Shown piece after piece: positions 1 to 11,139 of a stretch of DNA of 64,000 bases (the first letter of the stretch is position 1; every line of letters begins with the position of its first letter). The DNA lies in assembly GCA_963402885.1 (NCBI GenBank), contig OY727097.1:28327401-28391400 (forward strand), written 5' to 3'. Source of the DNA: Antedon bifida. Its lineage: Eukaryota > Echinodermata > Crinoidea > Comatulida > Antedonidae. Below the pieces are notes generated by a model. That model saw nothing but the letters and a program-made list of their open reading frames with translations. It was not told the origin of the DNA and searched no databases. Made by a program: the position numbers and the translations under genes.

Positions 1-2057
1 ATGTTGATTAAAATAAAATTGAAGTAAACCAAATTGTGCTCTAGTTGTTATGTGGTTGTGGCCAAGTAACCCATATAACGATGTCAGAATCTTGATTAAT
101 CCTCTCAAATAATGTCAATAAACTAAAATATTCTCTCACAAATAAAACAAAATTTCAATGAAATTGTTCGAACACTAATGAAATTGTGTATCACAATGTG
201 TTTCTCAATGTGTTCTAGTTTTTGGTTATTTCAAATTAAGCAGTGACCAAGTAACCCACATTTTGTTTTCAAAATAATTAATTCTCTTATCAGCCTGTCG
301 CTGTTTATCTCTTAATCTTTTACCTACCTGTATTTTCACAATTAATTCTCTTATACTGTAGTATTGTTGTTTTGATAATTGATTTTGACATTGTTTAGTT
401 TTGGTAAATATCGAATTATTAATATAATTATGAATTTAAGGTGACCACTGAGATATTATAAGGTTCTTATTTTAGCATACCTGTAATTGTTTCTAATTTT
501 AGTATATAGAAAATATCAATTTCTGCTGAATTAATATGCTTACATACTTACTGTTTGTAGAGATACGAAAGTAGGTTAATTCGAATTATTAACAAAGTAC
601 AGAACACTATTAAATACTAACCAAAATAAAATAGTAAATTAATATGCTTACAATATTACTTATTTTACATTTTTACAAATTATGTTCTATCATATATTAA
701 TAACAAAGTACAGAACACTATTATTAAATAATAAGCAACATAATAATAGTTAGTGTATTGTTACGATAATAATAATGTCGGCATTTAATGCTTTACACAA
801 TTAAATGTAAAAGTATAGTTGACACTTCATAGATTGGTGAACCAGTTTAGCGACGATGATGTTGCTAGGCGATTCAAGATTGTTTTCAGGCATAGACATT
901 ATAAAACTTTAACTGCATTGTTGAAAAGGAAAGGAGGTGTTAAGACATGGATCCTAGGGGTAAATTGTTAGTGCGCATACCAGACAAAGCTCATATTGAA
1001 GGGGGAGGGGAGGGTTCCAGACAGCAAGCTTAAGGGTGTACATAGAGCTTGGGGGTGGGAAGGGGGATGTTATAAGTACACTAGAATCAATACCTAATAT
1101 CCAGTACAGTATGTTTACCATCTTTATTGAAATTTCAATTTTTTAATAATTAATTAATATTAAAACCATAAAATTGATTTAAAATTTCAAATATGATGAT
1201 GATGCTGACATCATAGGTCTAAATATATTTAAAAAACAATTATTATTCTTAATTTTAATTTTAATCCATGTTCATACTCACTTGGAATTATAGTGATATA
1301 TTTATGGTGATACTTTAAAATATTTATTTCATACAAAATTCATGAAATTGGAAATAGTCTGCTTTTTAAAATTTCCTAAACTACTTTATATAATTAAATT
1401 GTGTATTCATTGTTTTTTTATGCAAAATTATAAAATTGTTATTGAGTACATTTATTCTCATTGCTGGTTATTTTATTGCGAGACTCATTGGAAGGAAGCA
1501 TAACGCGTGTTCCGGGCATCGGGTTATAAAATCTTTATTTGTGTTTAAAAAATAACTATAACTTAGTTACTAGAAAAAAATGTTTGATTTTCTTTATAAA
1601 TTACAAAAAACTTTGTGAACTTAAAAATCCTGCAAACTGCAACCTTGTTTTGAAAATATATTTTTTTCTACATTTTTTTTTTTGTGTAATTCACACACGT
1701 AGAAATCTTCTCAAACAATGTCTGTTTATTTAATATGTGAATCTGTTTATTTGGAATTGTTCATATAAACTTTTAATGATAGCATAAATCAAAACACAAT
1801 GGTTTTGGCAACCATTTATCATTAAATATACAATATTTAGACAGTATAATATCAAAAACCATTTTACTACAAGATTGGAAACCATCTCCAGAGGGTAGAG
1901 TTTGACATATATTATCAATGAAACACCTCATTAGTAACAAATTACCAATACCACTGTGACTTGGTGATTAATATCAACTACTACAATTCATATGCCATTT
2001 TTATATCTATTATATTATATACGTTTCTTTCTCTTTCTTGAAAATTTATTTAATCTT
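1..2057. other. A+T-rich non-coding sequence, probably OCA2 intron
   Basis: No supported exon was found here. Because the OCA2 exons downstream are the last two of a longer gene, this stretch is most simply an intron of that gene. It contains a short G-rich, somewhat less A+T-rich patch at about 840-1070 that I could not assign to any family, and a block at 1441-1525 with no clear coding. The short reading frames here are A+T-rich and do not resemble protein families. Confidence 0.5.
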
Positions 2058-2185
2058 AAGCTCTGTCTACACTATCAAAATAGTTTGACAAAAAAGAATG
2101 ATGTGCCCAAATATGGTAGTGATATGACATCATCATGTCCATATATGGGCATATCACATTTTGTTTGATAGTGTAGGCAGAGCTT
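2058..2185. mobile_element. MITE family A, copy 1
   Basis: Short palindromic element. The left end reads AGCTCTGTCTACACTATCAA and the right end is its near reverse complement. The middle is also self-complementary (GTGCCCAAATATGG against CCATATATGGGCAC). TTA stands next to both ends, which fits a three-base target duplication. It has no coding capacity. It lies in the first half of a tandem duplication of about 225 bp. Confidence 0.85.
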
Positions 2186-2283
2186 TACAAATTTACAAGA
2201 GGTTGTGCTTTCATAATTCCATACTATATATTATATACGTTTAATTTACGTTTCTTTTTCTTCTTGAAAATTTATTTAATCTT

Positions 2284-2412
2284 AAGCTCTGTCTACACTA
2301 TCAAAATAGTTTGACAAAAAAGAATGATGTGCCCAAATATGGTAGTGATATGACATCATCATGTCCATATATGGGCATATCACATTTTGTTTGATAGTGT
2401 AGGTAGAGCTTT
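2284..2412. mobile_element. MITE family A, copy 2
   Basis: Nearly identical to copy 1, including flanking sequence on both sides (a TTGAAAATTTATTTAATC left flank and an ACAAATTTACAAGAGGTTG right flank). The two copies therefore arose by local tandem duplication, not by two insertions. Confidence 0.85.
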
Positions 2413-2540
2413 ACAAATTTACAAGAGGTTGCTTTTATAATTCCATACTTTGTTAATTCATTGATACATTAACAAGATAATAAGAGGGTGGGTATCACTA
2501 AACACAAATGGACAATTTGTTTTCATACATTTTTCAATAT

Positions 2541-2953
2541 TATATTTCAGATACCAATACTGTAGTTTTGTCTTTATCAGAAGACCTAGAACTAAATCTT
2601 CCCTAACTAACTTCTCCATTATAATTTATATGTATTAAATGTTATATTTTAGATACCAATAACTAGCTTTCTATCTATCATAATTTATATGTATTCAATG
2701 TTATATTTCAGGTACCTATAGTTTTGTCTTTATCAGAAGACCTAGAACTAAATCTTCCTTAACTAACTTCTCCATTATAATTTATATGTATTAAATGTTA
2801 TATTTTAGATACCAATAACTAGCTTTCTATCTATCATAATTTATATGTATTCAATGTTATATTTCAGGTACCTATTGTTTTGTCTCTATCAGAAGACTTA
2901 GAACTAAATCTTCCCTAACTCATAATTTACATGTATTAAATGTTATGTTTCAG
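2541..2953 (+). repeat. Tandem partial copies of the OCA2 exon 5' boundary (pseudo-exons)
   Basis: Three partial copies of the intron/exon junction precede the real penultimate OCA2 exon. The shared stretch GTTTTGTCT(T/C)TATCAGAAGAC starts at about 2565, 2721 and 2877, then at 2963 in the true exon (steps of about 156, 156 and 86 bp). The second and third copies keep an intact acceptor, TATATTTCAG before GTACCT, and read [16 protein letters not shown], followed in copy 2 by an immediate TAA. If spliced in, copy 2 would end the protein. The first copy has ATACCA after the acceptor. The copies lack the rest of the exon, so they are non-functional duplicates or splice decoys. Confidence 0.85.
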
Positions 2954-3141
2954 GTACCTATAGTTTTGTCTTTATCAGAAGACCCAGATCTGAATCTTCC
3001 ACTTGAACCACTAGTGTGGTCTTTAGCTTTTGGTGCTTGTCTTGGAGGCAACGGGACACTTATTGGAGCATCGGCAAATGTTGTCTGTGCCGGTATTGCA
3101 GAGAAACACGGTTATAGGTTCTCATTTATTGAATTCTTTAA
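2954..3141 (+). CDS. OCA2: OCA2 (P protein), penultimate coding exon
   Basis: This exon encodes part of a multi-spanning membrane transporter of the ArsB/NhaD (SLC13-like) superfamily. In vertebrates OCA2 is a melanosomal anion-channel/transport protein that raises organelle pH and supports pigment formation. The exon begins after TATGTTTCAG and ends before GTAAGT. It encodes the hallmark [20 protein letters not shown] segment followed by a [10 protein letters not shown] stretch, which is nearly invariant in OCA2 C termini as I know the family. The exon ends in phase 2 and joins the next exon as FFK-VGFPMM. The rest of the protein, several hundred residues, lies before base 1. The family assignment is firm; the function in this organism is inferred. 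Confidence 0.93.
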
Positions 3142-3622
3142 GTAAGTTTTTGGAGTATTCATTTTTTAAGGAAATAGGGGTGAGGGGTGCCATACTGTAG
3201 GAGCATGTGGTTCTACAATTCATTCTGCAAAAAGACTATTTGTCATACTGTGATTGTTTTAAGCCTGGGAAGTTTATTAACTTTAAATTAAATTAAGATT
3301 TTTGATGAAGAATAATATTTGTTGGCTTCACATAAACACATCACAAAATTGAGATTTATTTGGTACTTGCATAAACTCCTAACAGACACAATTAAATATA
3401 AAATGTTTTAATACAGTTTAAAAAAATATATAGTATGTTTAGGTTTTAGTGTCTTCCTTTTTATAAATATCATTTATTCCTTTTGAGTAATTATGGTTAT
3501 AAATATAATTTTGAATTGATTTATTGTTTCTTTCTGTTCTTATCTCATCTTAATGTTATTTTGATTAACATTACAGCGCCATCATCTGTACATTCATTAT
3601 ACATTAATGTTATTTTTTTCAG
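3142..3622 (+). other. OCA2: OCA2 last intron (481 bp)
   Basis: GT-AG intron with donor GTAAGT at 3142-3147 and acceptor TTTTTTTCAG ending at 3622. The acceptor choice is set by reading frame: starting the next exon at 3623 restores K-V-G-F-P-M-M. An AG two bases later would break the frame. Confidence 0.88.
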
Positions 3623-3716
3623 AGTTGGATTTCCAATGATGTTGGTGACAACATTCACTGCGATGATTTATCTACTAGTATGTCACCCCCTGCTAGGATG
3701 GAATGGTCCGGACTGA
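3623..3716 (+). CDS. OCA2: OCA2 (P protein), last coding exon
   Basis: Encodes the final transmembrane helix and short tail of the transporter: VGFPMMLVTTFTAMIYLLVC, then HPLLGWNGPD and a TGA stop. The GFPMM motif and terminal GWN match the OCA2 C terminus. The tail is three residues longer than a protein ending at GWN. The gene's coding part in this window is therefore 282 bp over two exons. Confidence 0.92.
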
Positions 3717-4380
3717 TCTATGTCAATTGGCTGAGGCATCACTAAACTTAGAACTTGATACCTGATTGTTCAACTTTTTTTATATTGGACTTTATACCAT
3801 GGACCCGTCTGTAAATTAGATATAGGTATATGATTATACCAACTGTGGAACTGCAATTGTGTTTATTTGGAGAAGAACATGTTTTTTTTAAGCAATAATT
3901 TTATTGTGTAATACTAAATTGTGTAATTTGACTTGAATGGAGGGAGTTAAACTATTACCTATATAATTAATGAATTAAAATTATCTGTATAAATAGTAAA
4001 TGTAATTGATAATATATGTACAGTATATTGAAAGAGTATAAATATATAGTGATGACCGACAATATGAAAATGCTGACGATTTTGCTCGATACCAAATATA
4101 TCCAAAATACTAACTATACATGACACTGCACAATCGGCCACATTCCATGCTTTTAAAAATGGCTACAGAAAATGACTATAGAAAATGACATCAATGCAAA
4201 TCATAGTGTGAATATTAATAAATTATAGGCAATTGATACAAAATATGTAAAAAAAATAATAATTCATCAATTGTATATGATTTGTACAAAGAAAAATTAT
4301 ATTTAGCATTCCTGGCCTACATTTATATTATAATTCAATTAACCATGGAGAAATAATTCCACGTTTAACAGAATAAAAAA
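3717..4380 (+). other. OCA2: OCA2 3' untranslated region and candidate poly(A) signals
   Basis: A+T-rich sequence after the stop. AATAAA occurs at 4372-4377 and again at 4855-4860, so the transcript probably ends near 4400 or 4880. The exact cleavage site cannot be chosen by sequence alone. Confidence 0.5.
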
Positions 4381-7300
4381 ATACAGAGATTAAATAACAA
4401 GATATGCAGACTTGAAACTGTTGATACAGTAAGTCTTAAAATATCGAGACTATTCAAATATTGTCAATCAACTTGTTGTTACTAAGGTAAACATACTCAT
4501 AAATCGTTTGTCACAAATATTGATAGAATCTCGTATTATGTTATTAATTATCCTGATCAAACTGGACACTTATAATCACCTGCCCAGACCACTTGACCAG
4601 TTAGTTTGGTAATTGAACCTGTGGGTTAATATAAGTATACTGTATTTACATTGAAACAGGCATTAGTGGTGCTTTATTTAAACAAATTTAATAAAATATT
4701 TACGATATAAATTTTATTTAAAATAAAATATGATTTTATATTTTAATTAGTAAGTGCAATTAAGTAGATCTGCTTTTTTTAAAATCAGAAAATTAAATGT
4801 TAAAACGTTGACCGTTGGATCACCTAGGATATAGATTTATTAATTATATTGGATAATAAAGTATAAGGTGGTTTATTGAAAATGTACAGTTTTGGTACAC
4901 TTCTGTTTTTTTAAATGTTGTTTCTCCGAGTTGACTCTGATGAAAACAATAACTTGAGGCTGTTTCTCAAAGTTAAATGTATTTTTTCAATCTCGAGACT
5001 CCACCTAGGCCGCCATGTACACACAGGTTTGACGTGCGGGTGGCACTAACAACTATATGCAGTAGTTAGCCTGGGTCTTAAGAGCAGGCCTAGCGCAACA
5101 GGTAGATAAGCAAACATAAACAACTAATTAATATTAAAAGAGGGCTTTTCGAGGTCATACTTTTTCTTTAAAAACATTTTAAAGATTCAAAGTGAATTCA
5201 CAGTACACACAAATCATATTTGGTTAACTTTAAATACAATTACAAACGATTACTTACCGCTGACGGCTGAGCATTTACTTTATGCTTTCATTTTTATTGG
5301 GAAAAAGTTTCAATATGACGTCATTCATCGTCTGCTGAATTATGAAGACTACACATGCGCAGATTGATTTCTTGCATTTACTTTGCGCTTCCATTTTCAT
5401 TGGAAAAAAGTTTAAATATGACCCCATTCGCTGCGCTCGTCTGCATTATGAAGACTAAACATGCGCAGATTGATCTTTCTTAAATTATCGTCTCCCTTTC
5501 TTGTCTATCTCCTACCGTCACAAGATCGAAAACTCCTTATTCATAGAAGACAAAACTAAATCAAATGTGATTTTTATTTCCGTACGATTGTATACACTTA
5601 CTGGGGCTTGGCTTCAGCATTACAATTCCAACTCACTACACTAAATACCACAACCAACAAAATGGAAACGAGCTATTAAAAAAATATAGGCCTAAAATAA
5701 AACACTTTTCATAAATGTATTTACTGTATTGAACTATTTTGCGTGGGTATTGAACGTGAGAGAGGTAATATCTCTTTTCTACTAGAGCGTACATTACGTA
5801 ATTTGTTCCATATTTCGATGACTAACCATTTCAGAATTCTCCACAGTGCTTTATTGAAATACCATAAATCATACTGCAGTTCAATACATGATGTTCAATA
5901 AGCCCTTTATCCTCATCTAGTCCTTCGTTCATTCATTCTTGAGTGCCGTAAGCCCTTTAATTTTCAAAAACAAAATCCTCTTTCCATTTCAAATTTACTA
6001 CTATCCATTGCTGCTGCTTCAGTTGATATCAAGTATAAATTATGATGCAGTCAATTAAAATAAAGATATTCCATAATTGATAAAAATGAATAACATATTA
6101 TACTGACTACTTTTGATTGTGATGTCTATATTTTTGAATGAGATGCTTCAATTAGTTTAAATGTATACTGTACTTTTAATTGAAGTTCACGTCTGTTTGA
6201 TTGTTTAGTTTTAATTAATAATTAGCATATACAAATGCTTATTACTATTATTAGTGGGCAAGTTTTAGTCGCAACAATTATAGCCAACGTCTTATAAGTC
6301 AAAGATGCTCTGGGTGGAATGTCATTTTGAGATGAGAACGCGTCATCTTGTAGTAATTAGTCAGTACAGTTTATTGTGTTACTCTATACGTAATTTTGCT
6401 TTCTGTGTACCAGATATTCCGATAAATGAATTAGTGTTAAAGCATATTTCAAAAGTAGTAATAACACTAAGAACTCGGTCAGGAGTAAACAAAGAAAAAG
6501 GATCAAGAATCGTGATAAAGATCAGTCTTGTAGTTTTGATGTTACCGCCTAGTAATGTGGGTTAGATGGTCTAAATGTGGTAAAGATCCGTCTTGTAGTT
6601 TTGACGTAGACCTACTAACAACAAAAAGCGGTCCAGAATTGGGATCCTGGTACGGATTGCCTCTAAAATTAAATGGAGTCATCCGTGACCACATATCTAT
6701 CTGTGGTTTAAATATGGTAAAGATCTGTCTTTGCAATTTTGACGTAGACCTACGGAAAATAGTGTCTATTTGTGCAGGTTTAGAATTGGTAAAGACCCGT
6801 CTTTTAGTTTTGACATTATCCAGCTAAACGACATTTTGCTGTTCAACAAATTCAAAGGTGTACAGAGACAATCTACATTTTATAAAACTTTAAAAACTAA
6901 AAAAAAACTAACAATTCGTGTTTATATACTACCGTTAGTGAATGTTAAACTGTGGTAACTAGACTGCAAACCTTTATACCAATAAACATTTATAAGCATT
7001 TAAGTATTATAAAACTCATCACTTACCATTTCGAATTGAACACGCATCGTCCCTTCCTGTATTAAGTCTTCTGTATTGTGTCTGCACACTTTACACGTTA
7101 GTATGCAAATGAGCACATGGTTATGCAGATATCGAATCAGCACGCCAATATATTATAAATAAATACACATTTTGCAAAAAAAACAGGTCATGACGTAATT
7201 ACACTTTTTTGTCAATCAACATCATTTATCTTAATTAAATCATCATATTAATTAATTATTATGTGTACTTAAGGCGTTTGCAATTAGTCTGGATGCACGT

Positions 7301-8390
7301 AATTTTAATTTAATTTTGTGTATTGAAAGTTGTGCAATATTTTTTCCAATCAATGAATAGGCCTACCTAAATTTGTAATTTTTCTTACGTGTCTTAGTTT
7401 GTTATTTTTTTTCATTACTTACGTCAATTGTTTCTCGTTAAAATATTTTAGCTTTTACTGTATGTCAACTCCATTGTAGCTTATGTGCTATAATATATTA
7501 TGATTATTCCATCATCACCATTACGTCATCATCACCATTACGTCATAATCATTATCATTGTTAAATTATCACCAGAAAACACATTCGCGCGCACTATTGT
7601 CATCATCACATCGTCTGCCCACACATGTTTATGCTTTTAGTGTCGATAGGCCTACATTAAGAAAGTAATGCGCGCCACACCGGTACTATATACCATCATT
7701 AAAAAGACTCGCTGATCAAAACAATACTTAATGACAAAAAGGTAATTAACATTGTTTAATGTAACCTGCCGAACTATTTACACTCTAATGACAAAATAAT
7801 GAGTTACTTTGTTGTTTTGCTGCAGATAAATGTACGACGTTATTCTTTAAATAAAGCACCGGTGGTGATTAGGAAAGCGAGCTAACCACTCCACGTGTGG
7901 TGTTGATAACCGTCTCCTAATCCTGACACAACTCATTGGCCGTATCACTACACAAATGCAAGTATCTTTAAATAATCCTTCAAAACTTTCGCAAAGTATT
8001 ACATGTTTTAATCACTTTGAAAGTTCGTCTAATTAGACTAACAAGTCACAGATATCTAGGTCTTTTCCGTTTGCAGTCAAAACAAAAGCGTCATTGTGCG
8101 TCAACTTACATCACCAACAAATACCCACTTTTATTTTAACGCAGGCAACCTGGATTTGACGCACGCGTCCAATTTTAGGCCGTGTTTCCGCAGCCAAAAC
8201 AACAATTATCGGTACATTTTTTAACCAATAAAGTGACCCAATCACATCGCAACAATTTGTCCTTCAGGTCAAAGGTTAAACATATCGCATTTATCTTATG
8301 ATTATCTGATTTGAATAAGATAATTATCCGTTAATTTTTCTCGAGTGGAATCGGTTAAACCCCGTTTCCACAGACAGTTTATCGGTTTTA
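4381..8390. other. Intergenic, mostly degenerate repeats
   Basis: No gene was recognised. Visible structure: a two-copy direct repeat of about 110 bp at 5265-5480 (shared word ATGCGCAGATTGAT; the first copy carries a CRE-like TGACGTCA at about 5317), and four degenerate copies of a GGTAAAGATCCGTCTTGTAG word between 6510 and 6815. Two GTTTCC(A/G)CAG blocks at about 8180 and 8366 may be remnants of another short element. Three copies of the octamer TAGGCCTA lie at 5687, 7358 and 7647. Confidence 0.5.
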
Positions 8391-8394
8391 TTAT

Positions 8395-8630
8395 TTAAAG
8401 AGGGTGATCCATCCAGCAATTGCTGATCATTAGGGACCCTCATAGGTTCACAAGACAAACATATATACAAGATGCTCTACATAAACAACGTCTTATTACA
8501 AGTCTTTGGGAGTGGAGTTGTAATTTTGTCCTTAGAAAAAATTCTGACATGTGACGGGACTTGAACCCAGGACCCTTGGAGTGGTAGCCAAGCATCATAA
8601 CCACCAAGCCACAACTCCACTCCACTGGTC
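8395..8630 (-). mobile_element. tRNA-derived SINE
   Basis: On the minus strand a tRNA-like head carries an A-box-like TGGCTTGGTGG and a B box GGTTCAAGTCC (plus-strand 8557-8567). The head is followed by a body that repeats the ACAACTCCACTCC word and ends near an A+T-rich tail at about 8395. The spacing between boxes fits an RNA polymerase III internal promoter. The long body and degraded acceptor stem argue against a functional tRNA gene. Confidence 0.7.
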
Positions 8631-9179
8631 TTATGTTACTCCTTCGTGGCGTAGACACAATTGGTTATAAGCAGACCTTTACAATCTGAACCTTAAACAA
8701 CCGTATTTTCTTTTTGTAAGTCCCTTGGATGGTGGCACTTATATCTAAGTACTAGATACAGTATCTATTACTATAAATATAGGACATTTGTAACTCGATA
8801 TCTGTTGATTTGTGAATAAATAAAATTCAATTTCTTTAAAATGACCAATCCTATTTTGAGAATCAACACTATCCAACTTATTTTATTATATAATTATTGA
8901 AGAATGGCCAAGCAAATATTGTCGAGAGATACGCGCGTACAAAATGATACGTACGTCACGTGATAAATGAAACTTGATATAATCGCATTTAAATATTTGT
9001 TGTAAAACGAATTGAATGATGGCATTTTTTTTATCAAAAACTGTCAATTATGTCAACCTCTTGAAATAAACTCTGTGTTAAAAACATTTTCTGACAGACT
9101 AATTTATTAAAACTTGACAATTATCTGAGTTGATCTTTACTCCCGCGGAAGATTACTTGATACTAATCGTCATCATAGG

Positions 9180-9352
9180 CTACGTCGTCGTTTTAGATGT
9201 CGTCGACGGCGAATCATTCTCCAGTCTTATTTTTAGTTGACTGACACTACCACCGTCGTCACTGGCAGTCAGAAGAAACAGGTGTACGTTCTGATTGTCG
9301 ACAAAGCCACCGTTGTCGTCTTCCAATGTTACTGTCGTCCACCAAAACACTC
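9180..9352 (-). other. Possible coding remnant or exon next to a MITE
   Basis: The minus strand is open for about 57 codons up to a TAG at 9182-9180. It reads hydrophilic protein-like sequence (for example VDNQNVHLFLLTASDDGG) ending in a Thr/Ser-rich tail. The patch is richer in G+C than its surroundings, with many CGTCGTC words. A family A MITE abuts its 5' side and its end supplies TTTAG, which could act as a splice acceptor. No protein family was recognised, and CGTCGTC repetition alone could keep a frame open. Weak call. Confidence 0.2.
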
Positions 9353-9354
9353 CT

Positions 9355-9508
9355 AAAGCTCTGTCTACACTATCAACTTTTATGTGACAAAAAACGTGAT
9401 GTGCCCATATATGGACAATATACTACTATATTTAGGCATATCACTACCATATTTGCGCACATCACACTTTTATTGTCAAACTTGTTTGATAGTGTAGACA
9501 GAGCATTA
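9355..9508. mobile_element. MITE family A, copy 3
   Basis: Full-length palindrome with AGCTCTGTCTACACTATCAA on the left and TTTGATAGTGTAGACAGAGC on the right. It has two internal TACCATATTTG-type blocks. The flanks are TAA on the left and TTA on the right, so the expected three-base duplication is not exact. Confidence 0.85.
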
Positions 9509-9919
9509 CCATGTTACTGTTGAAGAAGTATTGACGATATCTACAAATAAAGAAGAAACTTTAAACTTGATTATTATTCATAATAGTGGGGAACATAATG
9601 TTCCAAATATCAATTCCGTGAGATTTTAATGCTAAAGTTGAGTTCTTGGCAGTTTTGGAATCCTTAGGACTAGTAGAATTCATTGCAACTGGGGGCCAAT
9701 TTTTCTAGACAATATTTTGGCCGCCATCTTGAATTTAAAAATGGCCCACATTTTTTACTCAAAACTGATAGTAGCTCCTATTTTAAACCACGCACGAACG
9801 TAATTTGTGTGACAAATCTTACAATATTATGATAAATCAGTCCAATGGTACAATTTATAATAATAGCATATGGCAACCATATTGGATTCCAAGATACATT
9901 AAAAAATGAACCCTCCATT

Positions 9920-10152
9920 GCCAGATAGTGGAGTTGTAGATTGTGGTTAACGTGCTTGTCTTCCAATTCCAAGGTCCAGGGTTCAATCCTGACAACTTTC
10001 TACTCCACTCTCTCTTAGCTCCAAATGAGATTTAATTAATAAAGCACAATCTATTATTTTATGTATTTGTCTCTGTTGTCTTAATTATGTCAAGTCAAAC
10101 AAATTTCTATTTTAAAGTGGACCAATAAAATGTCTTGAATCTTGAATTCTGA
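9920..10152 (+). mobile_element. tRNA-derived SINE with a LINE-like tail
   Basis: The head GGAGTTGTAGATTGTGG aligns with the SINE at 8.4-8.6 kb and carries the B box GGGTTCAATCC at 9979-9989. The 3' part, AAGTGGACCAATAAAATG followed by CTTGAATCTTGAATTC, is found in reverse complement at 16.68 kb and 24.44 kb without a tRNA head. This is the arrangement expected when a SINE borrows the 3' tail of a partner LINE, with the TTGAATC repeats as the terminal microsatellite. Confidence 0.65.
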
Positions 10153-10791
10153 ACGTAAATTGATTACTTTTCGATATTGGTTTAATTATCAACGGAAAAA
10201 CGATCTTTTTTATTTGTTGGAAATGTATAGCATTAGTGCGTTTGTAAGGAATGTATGGTGATCTATACCGTCTTGAAACTTTTTTCTAGAAGAAAATGAT
10301 CAGTTTGTCATTATAACACTATTAGTAAACAAGGATAATCGTTGACACGTTCATTACCCAATAATTATAGAGAGATATATGATTTCAATATAACGATGCA
10401 TACTTGATTTCGAACCGTCTTCAAATACCAAATTGTTAAAATAAATTGCAGAGTGTAATAAAAAAAAAGCAGGCAATTGTATTAAACATTGTTTCATTAC
10501 ATGTTTGGCGTCAATTGGGCATTTTATAATATATAACTTTTTATATCGTTTAATATTTTGTTATTATATGTCAGTTTGTCGGTTATTTATGGCGTTATTC
10601 TACTATTAGTTTTCTTCTATTATTGTATTTTCTATAATTGGTTTATCTACAAGGTAACGATAAATATGCAATTATTGGTATGAATAAAAAGTGAGTTCAA
10701 TCCTGACGTGAAATCAGTAGGTATGGTCAGGAACTCCTACGCTTTGTCTCAGAATCACCTGAAACAAACACAATATACATGTTTATTTATT

Positions 10792-10952
10792 AAGCTCTGT
10801 CTACACTATCAAACTAATTTGACAAAAAAAGTGTGATGTGAATAAATATTGGAGTGATATGTTTAAATATGGTAGTGATATGACATTATCATGTCCATAT
10901 ATGGGCACAATTTTTTTGTCACATAAAGTTTGATAGTGTAGACAGAGCTTTA
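10792..10952. mobile_element. MITE family A, copy 4
   Basis: Complete terminal inverted repeats with TTA on both sides. The interior carries a GAATAAATATTGGAGTGATATG variant block before the usual AAATATGGTAGTGATATG block, so the repeat number inside the hairpin has expanded. Confidence 0.85.
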
Positions 10953-11139
10953 AGGAATATAAAGTCCAGACGTGCTTTCATTATACTTAATTTTTGTTGT
11001 TGTTTCATCTTTAGTTCACATTATATTATGATATGATGTTTTTTTTGTTTATTTGGGCACGCAGACAAGGATAGTAAGCATTATATGACGTTTTTGTTTG
11101 TTTATCTAGGCACGCAGCCAATGATAGTAAGAGCGAATG

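Larger units (their letters stand above)
1998..2455. repeat. Tandem duplication (about 225 bp x 2) carrying a MITE
   Basis: Two consecutive units share the left flank around ATTATATACGTTT, an entire family A MITE, and a right flank running to ATAATTCCATACT. The second unit differs by a short expansion before the MITE and a few bases elsewhere. It lies within the probable OCA2 intron. Confidence 0.8.

Noticed and set aside
840..1070. Upstream OCA2 exon
   Set aside because: Less A+T-rich and partly open, but the translation does not resemble the transporter and no good splice sites frame it.
8505..8630. Functional tRNA gene on the - strand
   Set aside because: A and B boxes are present, but stems do not pair well and the sequence continues into a SINE body.
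11036..11133. Additional transposon end left of the foldback element
   Set aside because: A two-copy repeat of about 64 bp (GGCACGCAG, GATAGTAAG) is real, but no inverted partner lies on the right side.
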